From the NCBI RefSeq assembly GCF_006440675.2, contig NZ_CP083951.1:2265501-2329500 (forward strand): 64,000 nt of DNA, read 5' to 3'. The stretch comes from Mesorhizobium sp. B2-8-5. Lineage in GTDB: Bacteria; Pseudomonadota; Alphaproteobacteria; Rhizobiales; Rhizobiaceae. A program made the translations under genes and the position numbers. Positions 36,710-45,166 of this stretch are shown here, one piece after another. Numbering within the stretch: the first letter of the stretch is position 1; every line of letters starts with the position of its first letter. The notes under the pieces were generated by a model that saw only the letters and a list, made by a program, of their open reading frames with translations, had not been told where the DNA came from and did no database searches.

Positions 36710-38796
36710 GCGCTCAACAGGCAGTGTTTGCCCCGAACGAAAGCCTGCCAATAAAATCCAGGCAATTGTTCTGGCTCGCGGTTCTGGCCTTCATTGCGAT
36801 CTGTGTCGCAATGCGATCCGCGATGCCGTGGCTCGTAGACTATCCCAGTGCCTGGTTGTTGCCGGTCGCTCCCCTCATCACCGGGATCTTCGGCTTCATC
36901 ATACCCCTGCTAACCCCGATCTGCGCGGTGCTGGCCACCATTTTAGGCGCGGCTTTGAATGCCTGCAGCGCAGCGCTACAGTGGATGCCTTGGCCGGCAA
37001 TGCTCCTCTTCTTCGCAGTGCTCGGCTGGTTGGCCCGGGGCTGGCCGTTGGCATTGTTCACGCCGGCAGCGCTGGGCTATGTCGTGCTGGCCGGCTATTG
37101 GGAACAGGGTATGAATACCTTGTCATTGGTCGTACTGGCAGTACCGCTCGCCGTCGGATTTGGTTTCCTGCTCGGCATTGCGGCCCACTCGTCCCGTTTT
37201 GTCCGCAGCGTCACCATGGTGGTGCTGGATCTGCTGCAGACGGTGCCAGCCTTCGCATTCCTGATCCCGCTCCTGCTGCTGTTCGGTTTCGGGCCAATCG
37301 TCGGTTTGATCGCCTGCCTTGTGTACGCGGTGGCCCCCATGGTCCATTGCACGATGCTCGGGCTAGAGCGCGTACCCCTTTCTCTTCTCGAGGCCGGCAC
37401 CATGGCTGGCTGCACGCGCTGGCAACGCTTCTGGAATGTCATTTTGCCGACGGCAAAGCGAGAGATCCTGACAGGTGTCAATCAGACCACGATGGCGGCC
37501 TTCAGCATGGTCATCATGGCGGCCATCATTGGCGGTTTCAACGATGTCGGTTGGGAGGTGCTGAACGCCATGCGCAAGGCCGAATTCGGTCAAAGCTTGC
37601 TGTCAGGCCTCGTCGTTGCGGTTTTGGCGATGGTGGTGGACCGTATTACCTTCGGCATGGCCCAGCCGCAACGTAACAAAGCGCCGACGACGTGGCGCAA
37701 AATCCTGCGAACTCTAGCGATCCTGGCGCTACCTGTTTTTATCGCTGTCTTGTTGCATGCCTCGCCATCGGCCATGGCCTTCGCCGACCGGGCTCGTGGT
37801 GTGATGGACCCGTCAGGCCTGAATCGCTTCGTGATCGGGCTTGTCCACGACTTTTCCGCGCCGCTCGACGCATTGAAGGTCTTTGTCCTCTATCATTTCA
37901 TGCTGCCACTGCGCATCGGTCTGGTCGGCGCTGTCACGCCCTTCACCTGGGGCTTTGCTTGGACGCCTGAGATCAATGCCGTCTATTGCGGTCTGACGCT
38001 AGCGCTGGCAGCCTGGCTATGGTTCAGGGGTCAATGGCAGATGGCGGTCGGCACGTTGATAGCCGCGACCTTTTTGTTACTCGGCTTCAACGGGTTTCCC
38101 TGGCCGGCCTTCATTGTTGTCGTGACATTCCTGGCGTTGTCGGTCAGTGGTACGCGCCTGGCCGCGCTCGCGGCTTTCGGTACTTGCTTCATTGTCGGCA
38201 GCGGTCTCTACCGCCCGCTCGGGCAGTCATTATATCTGTGCCTCCTGGCCGTGCTGATATGCATGTTCACGGGAGGGCTCCTCGGCGTTGCCGCAGCCAA
38301 GAGTGACAGGTTCTCGACTGTCTTGAAGCCCATCTGCGACGCGCTCCAGACCATGCCGCAGTTCATATTTTTGATCCCCGCTCTGATGTTTTTCCAGGTC
38401 GGCGAGCTTACCGGCCTGATTGCAATAGCATTGTACGCAATCGTGCCGCCAATTCGCTACGTGGAGTACGGGCTGAGAAGTGTCCCGGCGGATCTTGTCG
38501 AAACATCGCGCCAGATTGGCTGCACTGCTTGGCAGCGCTTGATCCATGTTGAGTTGCCGGTCGCCAAGCCGGTGGTCGTCCTCGGCGTGAACCAGACGAT
38601 CATGGGGGCGCTGTCGATGCTGCCGGTGGCGGCGCTCGTCGGCACCAAGGATCTGGGACAGCAGGTTTATATCGCGTTGAGCAAAGCGGATCCCGGCCAG
38701 GGTCTGGTGGCAGGCCTGTCGATCGCTCTTGTCGCCATGATCTCGGACCGCATTATGCGAGCGACAGTCTCAACCGCCGGCGCTGCGCTGGATTAG
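36706..38796 (+). CDS. Fused double permease of the ProW/TmoV type
   Basis: A 696-residue inner-membrane protein in which two ProW-like permease halves are joined. Each half has several hydrophobic helices and an EAA-type loop: LEAGTMAGCTRWQRFWNVIL in the first and VETSRQIGCTAWQRLIHVEL in the second. Both are followed by GVNQTxMxAxSM motifs. Start is GTG 36706, overlapping the ATPase stop, so translation is coupled. The fusion replaces the usual permease homodimer, as in TMAO-type importers. Confidence 0.92.
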   Translation: MSAQQAVFAPNESLPIKSRQLFWLAVLAFIAICVAMRSAMPWLVDYPSAWLLPVAPLITGIFGFIIPLLTPICAVLATILGAALNACSAALQWMPWPAMLLFFAVLGWLARGWPLALFTPAALGYVVLAGYWEQGMNTLSLVVLAVPLAVGFGFLLGIAAHSSRFVRSVTMVVLDLLQTVPAFAFLIPLLLLFGFGPIVGLIACLVYAVAPMVHCTMLGLERVPLSLLEAGTMAGCTRWQRFWNVILPTAKREILTGVNQTTMAAFSMVIMAAIIGGFNDVGWEVLNAMRKAEFGQSLLSGLVVAVLAMVVDRITFGMAQPQRNKAPTTWRKILRTLAILALPVFIAVLLHASPSAMAFADRARGVMDPSGLNRFVIGLVHDFSAPLDALKVFVLYHFMLPLRIGLVGAVTPFTWGFAWTPEINAVYCGLTLALAAWLWFRGQWQMAVGTLIAATFLLLGFNGFPWPAFIVVVTFLALSVSGTRLAALAAFGTCFIVGSGLYRPLGQSLYLCLLAVLICMFTGGLLGVAAAKSDRFSTVLKPICDALQTMPQFIFLIPALMFFQVGELTGLIAIALYAIVPPIRYVEYGLRSVPADLVETSRQIGCTAWQRLIHVELPVAKPVVVLGVNQTIMGALSMLPVAALVGTKDLGQQVYIALSKADPGQGLVAGLSIALVAMISDRIMRATVSTAGAALD

Positions 38797-38999
38797 CCGC
38801 TAGGCAAAAGCCTCGTGGGTCGACGTCATTAAGACATGCGCCACGACCGTTGAGGGTGACTGCGATCCAGGCTTTGCCAGGGTCGCGACGCATTCGCTGG
38901 AGGCTTGCAACAAGGCCTCGAGCATGGCGGCGGCGGATCGGTGGTGGCCGGCGGCAAAACGGTTGTGGATCTTTGGGGAGGTCATACTGATGCCGGCCC

Positions 39000-39240
39000 C
39001 GTTGCCGCCCATGGCTGCAAGACACGCTGATCAAGGTTTGTCGTCGACAAAAGGGGTGGTCGCACTGGCGATCGCAATGCTTGTGGAGCGTGGCGGACGG
39101 CTGGGTTGACAACCCGGCTCGGGAATTTAGCAACGGTCGGGCAGTTATCGACTGCTGGCAAAGGCGTGACGACCTTGCGGCTCATATCGGGACAATCTTC
39201 ACAACCGGTCCGGGCACGGGCGCACCGGCGAAGGTTGGCG
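39000..39240 (+). pseudogene. Serine beta-lactamase/esterase-family fragment
   Basis: The frame reads LSSTKGVVALAIAMLVERGG (about 39038-39100), the SxxK active-site helix of class C beta-lactamase-like hydrolases. After a stop it resumes in other frames as VDNPAREFSNG and GKGVTTLRLISGQ, which follow the family order. Both ends are missing and at least two indels are present. It is a dead gene. Confidence 0.6.
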
Positions 39241-39291
39241 CGCTGCGGTGCTTGCATGGCTACGAGGCCGGCTTCCGGCTGCCATGCGGAC

Positions 39292-39570
39292 CTACCAGCT
39301 TGTCCACAAGGTTGTAAGCATGTCGAGTGCGGCCTTTCGCGAGGGGTCGGTTTTGGTCACCGCCATTCGCAGCCAGAAGCCATCCATCAGCATGCTGAGC
39401 ACCTCCGCCGCCCTTTCAGCCTCGGCGTTGGGCAGAAGCTGCCTCAATTCATGCACCAGGTTGCTTCGCATGCGCGAATTCTGGATCTTCAACAGTCTTG
39501 CAAAGCGAGCCGAGAACGTGGCCTGCGCGCAATAGGAAATCCAATATTGAGCCCGGCCGGCGATATACAT
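39292..39570 (-). pseudogene. betI 3' fragment
   Basis: The 92-residue frame matches only the C-terminal half of BetI (ARLLKIQNSRMRSNLVHELR, then LMDGFWLRMAV). No helix-turn-helix part exists upstream: the adjoining sequence is a terminator and a different gene. It is a second, broken betI-like gene 6 kb from the intact BetI-like regulator. Confidence 0.7.
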
Positions 39571-39632
39571 TCGCTGATCGACGTTGCCAGCAGCAATCTA
39601 AAGCGGGTGGCTGCGGCTTCATTCCTGTGATG

Positions 39633-39661
39633 AAAAGGGGCCGGAGCGAGACGATGGCCCC
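39633..39661 (-). terminator. Rho-independent terminator
   Basis: On the minus strand GGGGCC and GGCCCC arms (39637-39661) are followed by TTTT. It sits just after the stop of the small gene ending at 39666. Confidence 0.75.
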
Positions 39662-39665
39662 TCGG

Positions 39666-39845
39666 CTATCGCTTTAGCAAATCGCGATTGATGGTGATGG
39701 TAGGTGGCCTCCACCCGCCCGGCATATCCAAGGATGCCTCACGGAAACTTCGCTCGACGTCGGCGGTATAGGTGCCGTCGTTTTCGAAGCGGTCCCAGAG
39801 GATGAAGCCAGTGATGAACGCGATCACGATAAGGGGCCAGCGCAT
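39666..39845 (-). CDS. Small membrane-anchored protein of unknown function
   Basis: A 59-residue protein: one N-terminal hydrophobic helix (MRWPLIVIAFITGFILWDRF) followed by a short polar tail. GGGAGG lies six bases before ATG 39845. A promoter-like element and a terminator frame it, so it looks like an intact single-gene unit inside a decayed region. The family is not recognised. Confidence 0.68.
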   Translation of the reverse strand: MRWPLIVIAFITGFILWDRFENDGTYTADVERSFREASLDMPGGWRPPTITINRDLLKR

Positions 39846-39873
39846 CGGAACCTCCCTCAAAGTCCCGAATGGC

Positions 39874-39902
39874 ATTATCTGCCTGCGGTAGGACAAATAC
39901 AA
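39874..39902 (-). promoter_or_regulatory. Sigma-70-like promoter of the small membrane protein gene
   Basis: On the minus strand TTGTAT and GATAAT are spaced by 17 bases. The -35 part overlaps the end of the ATTAGCAACTGCTTG motif (39900-39914), which is also found before two other small minus-strand genes. Confidence 0.45.
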
Positions 39903-40021
39903 GCAGTTGCTAATATTCAGCCCGCGAAGGCGTGGACGGTGTTGAGGCCCAAGGTTGAAATGGCCACGATCTGGCATCTTTCCTGCATTGGACCCTTTCG
40001 AGAGCGGAAAGGGGTGACGAG

Positions 40022-40258
40022 ATGCGGATACATACTCGGCCGAGCCGAAGGGCTGGCGCGTTGAAGTGCATATTTTCGGGGCCACTACCGATCGATAGTG
40101 TGCAGGTGGAAGAGGAAGACGTTGTTATAATCTCTGTGACTGCTGATGACATCTACACAAAGAAATCCAAGCAGCACTACGAGATAGCCCTGACAAGAGA
40201 GGAACTCAGACTGCTTGCCGCTGCCGCGCTCGAGCTGCCCCGAGATCGGGTGTCATGA
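40022..40258 (+). CDS. Small hypothetical protein
   Basis: A 78-residue protein. The C-terminal two-thirds read as a compact domain (VQVEEEDVVIISVTADDIYT, HYEIALTREELRLLAAAALE). AAAGGGG precedes ATG 40022 by several bases. Family not recognised; no partner genes are evident. Confidence 0.5.
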   Translation: MRIHTRPSRRAGALKCIFSGPLPIDSVQVEEEDVVIISVTADDIYTKKSKQHYEIALTREELRLLAAAALELPRDRVS

Positions 40259-40320
40259 ACTGAGCCGCCTCAAAATAGGACGGGTGTGGGGGCGTGCGCC
40301 TGTGCCTGGCGGGTTTAATT

Positions 40321-40492
40321 TCAAGCCTTACGCTTCGGTGCCACATGGCTGGTGAAGAGCCGCACGGCACTGCGCTTGACCGTAATCCCGAGATCCTTGC
40401 CGCCGACCGTCACAGTATCCTCGTCGACTGACGCGCTTGCGCACGGTTGCCGTGATGGCGACTTCGTCGCCTACCTTGATGCTCTTTGCCAT
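40321..40492 (-). pseudogene. MAKGS-family small gene, copy 1, frameshifted
   Basis: From ATG 40492 the frame reads MAKSIKVGDEVAITATVRKR. The family continuation (EDTVTVGGKDLGITVKRSAV, then RLFTSHVAPKRKA) lies one base out of frame, so a +1 indel sits right after KRV. Without it the protein would be about 56 residues. Related copies lie at 41700-42008 and 44859-45166, both also frameshifted. Confidence 0.6.
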
Positions 40493-40635
40493 GCCAGCGA
40501 TTCTGGGGCGCGGCACGGCGCCGTGAGGATTAATGCGCCCTAATGTTCGTTAGAGGGCCGCCGGCTGGCTTCTCCCTTCTGAAGCCGAGGGATTGCGAAA
40601 CAAAATCGAAAGCTCCTGCTTTTTATCCGGAAGGA

Positions 40636-40809
40636 GTGCAACATGGAACCGAACGGATACGAGCGCGCGTTGCAAAGCGGCAGCTGGCCGAGAGGCTGGC
40701 AAAAGAGACCGGGATCACCGAGCAGCGGGCCGCTGAGCTAATACATCTGATTGGGACGGACTGGACCGCTTTGCTCCGCGAAGCGCAATTCCTGAAAAAT
40801 CGGCATTGA
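40636..40809 (+). CDS. Small hypothetical protein with doubtful start
   Basis: The frame gives VAKRQLAERLAKETGITEQR, then AAELIHLIGTDWTALLREAQ, a helical style common in rhizobial small proteins. The best ribosome site (AAGGAG at 40631-40636) serves an ATG at 40643 in a different frame, which would give only 32 residues. A one-base indel near the start is therefore likely; the GTG at 40636 is the alternative. Confidence 0.4.
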   Translation: MQHGTERIRARVAKRQLAERLAKETGITEQRAAELIHLIGTDWTALLREAQFLKNRH

Positions 40810-40901
40810 CAGTCCCCAGGCACTTGCGGATCTGGAACCGCCCGCTTGTCTCGATGTTATGCAACAGAAGGGACGTTGCAGCTTCCAAGGAGATGAGAAC
40901 A

Positions 40902-41189
40902 ATGAGGCAGATACTTTTAGCATCAGCGATAATGGCCATGTCCACGGGGCTAGGCTTGGCCCAGACCAACAGCACTACCACGAGTGGATCTTCTTCAAAC
41001 ACGACGACAATGCCCAGCGCTCAAGGCACCGACTCCACCACCACTAGCGGCACCAATTCCAATTCGGCAAAGGATTGTGCACCTGGCCAACAGACCGGCA
41101 GCGCAAAACAGGCGGCTCCGGGCCAGCAAGATACCAGCGCGAAATCAGCAGCCCCGGGCCAGATGAAAACAACCACCGAAGGGTGTTAG
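40902..41189 (+). CDS. Secreted low-complexity Ser/Thr-rich protein with APGQ repeats
   Basis: A 95-residue protein: signal peptide (MRQILLASAIMAMSTGLGLA, cleavage near GLA-QT), a Ser/Thr/Asn-rich middle, then three APGQ repeats (CAPGQQTGSAKQ, AAPGQQDTSAKS, AAPGQMK) and a final Cys. AAGGAG nine bases upstream supports ATG 40902. Probably periplasmic or secreted; function unknown. Confidence 0.65.
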   Translation: MRQILLASAIMAMSTGLGLAQTNSTTTSGSSSNTTTMPSAQGTDSTTTSGTNSNSAKDCAPGQQTGSAKQAAPGQQDTSAKSAAPGQMKTTTEGC

Positions 41190-41699
41190 TCAACTCAAGC
41201 GAGCGGCGGCTTTTTCGTTTGATTTGTCTGCAACCAAATCCGCGCATCTGAGTCGGCAAGTGGTCGATCTCTACGGGGTGTAGCCGCTGACCACCCATCG
41301 CAGAAAAGCCGGTCGCTTACGCTTATTAGCTGCGACGGGCTTTCTGTTTGCAGATCACCCGGATTGGACGGCCCGCTTATTTATCCTGATGCGCGACTGT
41401 CACTGTCCTTTCGCTACAGCATCTGGCGCACCGCCCGCGCTGTCGGATGAAATCCGAAGTGGTCCCCAACGCCTCGGTGGTCTGGGCGGCATGCGCATGA
41501 GAGCTGAGACGCAGGGCTTCGGCAATGCACCTATCGCAAATGGCTCCCGGAAACCTGCACCGTGACGAAGTCGTTTGTCATCTGAGCAACGATCACGGCG
41601 GGCCGCCCCTCCCTTGCATTGCGCTAAGCATAAAGGCGCTTCCGCCTATGTCATCAAACGGGATGTGCGGGAGGGCAAATTTCAAACTGAGACTCTGGA
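41190..41699. other. Degenerate stretch with IS-end-like motif
   Basis: No gene recognised. At 41677-41693 it carries AAATTTCAAACTGAGAC, also present at 25679-25695. On the minus strand this motif begins right after the stop of the MAKGS-family copy 2, where copy 3 has a coupled Zn-ribbon-like gene, so an insertion probably removed that partner here. Confidence 0.45.
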
Positions 41700-42008
41700 T
41701 CATGTCGGCTTGTCGACCAGTGGCGTCTTTCTCTTCGGCGGAACGTAGGTGGTCATCAGTCTGACCTTATCGGCGTTCACGTGACCGGCACGCCGAGATT
41801 GACTGTCACTTTGCCCTCATCGACGCGGGTGACATCGCCTATCAGCTCGATTGGCTGGCCGTGCTTCACCTTCGACGTCCTGTCCACTACCGAATGGGGA
41901 AAGTCGTAGCTGGGGTCGACACGCTGATCCGGTCTTCGGTCACATACGCCCGCGCAGCGTCGCTGTGATGGCGACTTCGTCGCCGATGTTGAAAGAGCCC
42001 TTCGCCAT
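41700..42008 (-). pseudogene. MAKGS-family small gene, copy 2, multiple frameshifts
   Basis: From ATG 42008 it reads MAKGSFNIGDEVAITATLRG, hits TGA, then resumes in other frames as VTEDRISV, as SYDFPHSVVDRTSKVKHGQP with ELIGDVTRVDEGKVTVNLGV, and finally as VPPKRKTPLVDKPT. At least three indels are needed. The upstream region shares the ATTAGCAACTGCTTG motif with copy 3. Confidence 0.62.
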
Positions 42009-42152
42009 TCTGGGATTCTGGGGCGGCCGGCGTCTGTCAAGCAGTTGCTAATATATGTAACGCATATTGACAGTGGATAAGCTGACTGCGGCCGAAAAAC
42101 GTGAGTTGCGAAAACCGCAAGCAATTGCGTCGACGCGGCGGCCCAATGCCCT

Positions 42153-42350
42153 CTATTTGCGTAGCTCCTGAGCCAAGGCGTTAAGCGCCTTGGTCATGAC
42201 GGCGACGGCTTCAAGGTTGATTGCAATTTCGACATCCTCGCCGATCGTCTGCAGCGTTAAGACCCCGACCTTGGTTATGCTGTCGTCCATCATTGCGATA
42301 GAGACACCAGTTGGCATGTGAGGCGGCTTGTGCAGCGGTTTATGCAGCAT
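42153..42350 (-). CDS. Small hypothetical protein
   Basis: A 65-residue protein from ATG 42350, with AAAGGAG six bases upstream. After a His/Pro-rich start comes MDDSITKVGVLTLQTIGEDV and INLEAVAVMTKALNALAQEL, a plausible small alpha/beta domain. Family not recognised. Divergent from the gene at 42402. Confidence 0.55.
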   Translation of the reverse strand: MLHKPLHKPPHMPTGVSIAMMDDSITKVGVLTLQTIGEDVEIAINLEAVAVMTKALNALAQELRK

Positions 42351-42401
42351 CTCGGGCTCCTTTCGTCGCAATTGAGAGACAGTGAACGAAAAGAGAACAA
42401 A

Positions 42402-42890
42402 ATGTCAAGGGATCCCTTGACCACACAGGATTGCGTTCCTCATTTCACTCCTATGCCTGAGCAACCCAAGAAGTGGCCGAGAGGTGCTCCCTGGACCTTG
42501 TCGCATGCCCACGACGCAGGGCGGGGATCCGCTGCCGCCCGCTGCAACATCACGCGCTACTACAAGCCGATCGAGTTGCGAGAGGTCATCGGCAACGTCA
42601 CGATCGACGAGGTGAGGGGCAAAGCCCGCTGTCAGAAGTGCGGCGGCCGCGAATGGATGAGCGCGCAGCTATTTCACGCGACCGGCGAGCCGGCCCACAC
42701 GATCCGCTTTCGGCGGCTTGTCGAAATCCGGTGCGAGAAGCGGGTGATCTGGCGCGATGAGCAAAGGACAGCAGGAGCGGCCCGGCAGGCTGGCAGCTGC
42801 CAGCAAACGCCGGGCCTGGCCGATGGGTCTCGGGGGCGAGACACGGCACCGGCTAACGACAACCAGCGCGCTAATTCCCGCGCCGTCTGA
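42402..42890 (+). CDS. Hypothetical protein with a CxxC motif
   Basis: A 162-residue protein. The core ARCNITRYYKPIELREVIGN, then KARCQKCGGREWMSAQLFHA, holds a single CQKC pair that could bind a metal with other Cys residues (C near 43, C near 117). The last ~40 residues are low-complexity. GAGAAC precedes ATG 42402. Rhizobial homologues of this style have no known role. Confidence 0.6.
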   Translation: MSRDPLTTQDCVPHFTPMPEQPKKWPRGAPWTLSHAHDAGRGSAAARCNITRYYKPIELREVIGNVTIDEVRGKARCQKCGGREWMSAQLFHATGEPAHTIRFRRLVEIRCEKRVIWRDEQRTAGAARQAGSCQQTPGLADGSRGRDTAPANDNQRANSRAV

Positions 42891-43077
42891 CTCTTGATCC
42901 TGGCACGGTTTCACAGGGATTTTCGGCCAATCTGGCGAGCCGCCGATCTCTCAGCCACAGGGATTTCTTGCTTTCCCGTCTCTCATGGCGAGCATCAAAA
43001 GCGGCCGATTGGCCTTGCATCGATGCGATGGCATAGTCGGCTCTGTTGGTTCGATAGTCTTCCTTTTGGATGGTCAT
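42871..43077 (-). CDS. Small basic hypothetical protein
   Basis: A 68-residue Arg-rich protein starting MTIQKEDYRTNRADYAIASM, with GGAGG upstream of ATG 43077. Its 3' end overlaps the convergent gene at 42402 by 20 bases. A related opening (MQREDNRTNRAHFPMH) occurs at 45831 on the plus strand, suggesting a dispersed small family. Confidence 0.5.
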   Translation of the reverse strand: MTIQKEDYRTNRADYAIASMQGQSAAFDARHERRESKKSLWLRDRRLARLAENPCETVPGSRVRRRGN

Positions 43078-43327
43078 TGGTATTCCTCCCGCGCGGCTTT
43101 TCCCTCCTAAATGACGGCCAGAACCAATAGCCGCCAATGCATCGCAGGAGTCTACAAATTGAGGATTGTATTAAAATGATACACACCCGCGCGGAGCAGC
43201 AACGTTTCAGCGGGTGGCTGACGCGGGCGTAGCGGAACGGCGATTCCAGCTTCTAACAGTGTTCAATTCGTCGATGCAGACCGGGCCGGATGCGGTGCAG
43301 TCGCCCACGCAACGACGACGCGTACAA

Positions 43328-43794
43328 TCACCGGCCCGAGCGCTTTTTTCCGGCGATCCCCCCTGGCTTGGCCCCAGGCTTGCGACCGAGTCCGCTCGCC
43401 TTCGCCAGTGCCGACCGCTGCGCGGCATAATTTGGCGCTACCATCGGATAGTAACAAGCCAGGGCCCCATTTCTCGCGGTACTCGTCGGGCGTCAGGCCG
43501 TGCAACGCAAGATGCCGCTTCAGCGATTTGAACTTCTTCCCGTCCTCGAGGCAGATGATGTAGTCGGGGAGCACCGATCGCTTCGGATTGACCGTGGGCG
43601 CCAACGCAGGTTGCTCTGGTGCCTTGGCTGGCGAATGCCGGACAGCGAGGTATCGAGAGAAGCAATGAGGTCGGGCAGCCCCGATACGGGGAGGGGATTG
43701 TTGCCGACATATGCGGAGACGATGTCTGCGGTTAAGTTGATTAGCTCGTTGTTTGGGTCTGGTCGGCCAAGTCGTTTTCTATCCTGCTAGTCAC
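43328..43794 (-). pseudogene. MucR/Ros-family regulator, frameshifted
   Basis: Reading across frames from GTG 43794 gives an opening, then [20 protein letters not shown], the zinc-finger region [31 protein letters not shown] and finally [20 protein letters not shown] before a basic tail. This is the complete MucR order, but at least three single-base indels break it. MucR controls exopolysaccharide and motility genes in rhizobia; this copy is not functional as read. Confidence 0.75.
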
Positions 43795-44179
43795 CGGGCG
43801 GCCAATCGGAAGCTTCGCCGCACAATCAGAGATACCTGGCCGGGTTGCCTTCGAGGAACAGAACATGACGGCGCGCGCCCCAGGCAAAGCAGATGGCCCA
43901 ACTCAACCAATCCTCTAATGCCGAAGGTTCTTCCAATCTGAGCGACAGCGATCCCGCCGCCTGATCAGCTACTTTGTGCTCATTTTGGAGCGGAGCGATT
44001 TGGCTGACTAGCAACCCAAGCTGGTCGAGCGGCGTATGCGATTTACATTATCTGAAGCCTTTCGCCGTAGCCGCGAGCGGATTCAGAAGACGCCTTGAAC
44101 TCCGGCCGCTACTTCAGCCCATGACTCTAATAGCTTGCAACTTCATGGAACAATATCTTCCTCTGCGGGTAAGGTCTCC
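43795..44179. other. Gap without a supported gene
   Basis: A 62-codon minus-strand frame (43826-44014, with LRLEEPSALEDWLSWAICFA) looks mildly protein-like but has no ribosome site and no known relatives. Otherwise nothing was seen. Confidence 0.4.
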
Positions 44180-44563
44180 ATGTCATCGGGTCGTTGTCTA
44201 TGCGGGTCTGTGCGTTACGAAATAGCGGGCGAGCTTGCACAGCCTATAGCCTGTCACTGCACCCAATGCGCCCGCACAAGCGGCAACTTCGCGGCTATGG
44301 CGGCCTGTCGCTCGGAGGATCTCCGACTGCAAGCGTCGTCGACTCTCAGTTGGTACCGGTCGTCAGATGACGTCGAGCGGGGCTTCTGCTCGCGCTGCGG
44401 TGGTAATCTATTCTGGAAGGCGGCTCCGGGCATCCAAACCTTCGTCGCTGCTGGAACCCTTGACCGACCGACCGGCCTGCGCCTTGCCAAGCATATTTTC
44501 GTCGGCTCGAAGTCCGATTTCTACGATCTAACCGACGGCCTCCCGCAGGAGCAGGATGGCTAG
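44180..44563 (+). CDS. GFA-family (CENP-V/glutathione-dependent formaldehyde-activating-like) protein
   Basis: A 127-residue protein with the zinc-binding Cys pattern of the GFA family: CLCGSVRYE, then CHCTQCARTSG and CSRCGGNLFW. Length is normal for the short form. Members bind zinc and some act on small thiol adducts, but most have no proven activity. I chose ATG 44180, since the frame upstream is not conserved. An intact single gene in a decayed area. Confidence 0.88.
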   Translation: MSSGRCLCGSVRYEIAGELAQPIACHCTQCARTSGNFAAMAACRSEDLRLQASSTLSWYRSSDDVERGFCSRCGGNLFWKAAPGIQTFVAAGTLDRPTGLRLAKHIFVGSKSDFYDLTDGLPQEQDG

Positions 44564-44664
44564 GTTCAGCCGGCAGGCGCTCGAATGGGGGCGCCTCAAA
44601 CGGCCGCCGTCGGTTGCCAGTTTTTTTGGCCTGCACGCTTCGGCTGCCAGCTACAATTCGTCGC

Positions 44665-44862
44665 TTATGGCAAGTGAGGCGCCTCACCATCGATGATCAG
44701 CCGCCGATGCTCCGAGAAAGAGTGCCAGACCACCTGCCGCGCGTCCCGCTCATCCACCATCTGACCGCACCGGGGGCAGCGGTAGAAATACTCACTTTCG
44801 TGCTCGCAAATCCTTCCGTTGAGGTGAGCTTCGAATGGGCCGAGCTCCGAAAGCTTCGTCAT
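44665..44862 (-). CDS. Small zinc-ribbon-like protein
   Basis: A 65-residue protein with YFYRCPRCGQMVDERD (CxxC) and a second possible ligand set (C19 with nearby His). Its ATG overlaps the stop of the upstream MAKGS-family copy 3 by four bases (ATGA), so the two were translationally coupled. Function unknown. Confidence 0.6.
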   Translation of the reverse strand: MTKLSELGPFEAHLNGRICEHESEYFYRCPRCGQMVDERDARQVVWHSFSEHRRLIIDGEAPHLP

Positions 44863-45166
44863 GTCGCCTTGTCCATCAGAGGCGTCTTCCGCTTCGGCGG
44901 GACGTTGCGCATGACCAGCCTTACCGTATCGGCGTTGACCGTAACGGGAATGCCCAGGTTGACCGTGACCTTCGCTTCGTCGACATGGGTGACGTCGCCG
45001 GTCAGTTCGATCTCCTGGCCATGCGTGATCTTTGTCGTTCGGTCGATAATCGAGTGGGGAAAGTCGTATGAGAGGATCGTCACGCTGACGCGATCTCCGT
45101 CACGCGACCCCGCACCTTAGCGGTGATGGCGACCTCGTCGCCGACTTTGATGCTGCCCTTCGCCAT
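44859..45166 (-). pseudogene. MAKGS-family small gene, copy 3, single frameshift
   Basis: From ATG 45166 it reads MAKGSIKVGDEVAITAKVRG, then RVTE. One base is missing; the remainder follows in another frame as DRVSVTILSYDFPHSIIDRT, KITHGQEIELTGDVTHVDEA, KVTVNLGIPVTVNADTVRLV and VPPKRKTPLMDKAT. Repaired, it would be about 101 residues. The downstream zinc-ribbon-like gene overlaps it. The best-preserved of the three copies. Confidence 0.65.

Noticed and set aside
38800-39012. A 70-codon minus-strand frame after the double permease
   Set aside because: Mildly protein-like (KIHNRFAAGHHRSAAAMLEA), but no ribosome site and no family; it lies among fragments, so it was not listed as a gene.
40321-45166. 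Programmed frameshifting as explanation for the MAKGS-family breaks
   Set aside because: Copy 1 needs a +1 shift and copies 2 and 3 a -1 shift, no slippery heptamer is present, and copy 2 needs several shifts. Decay fits better.
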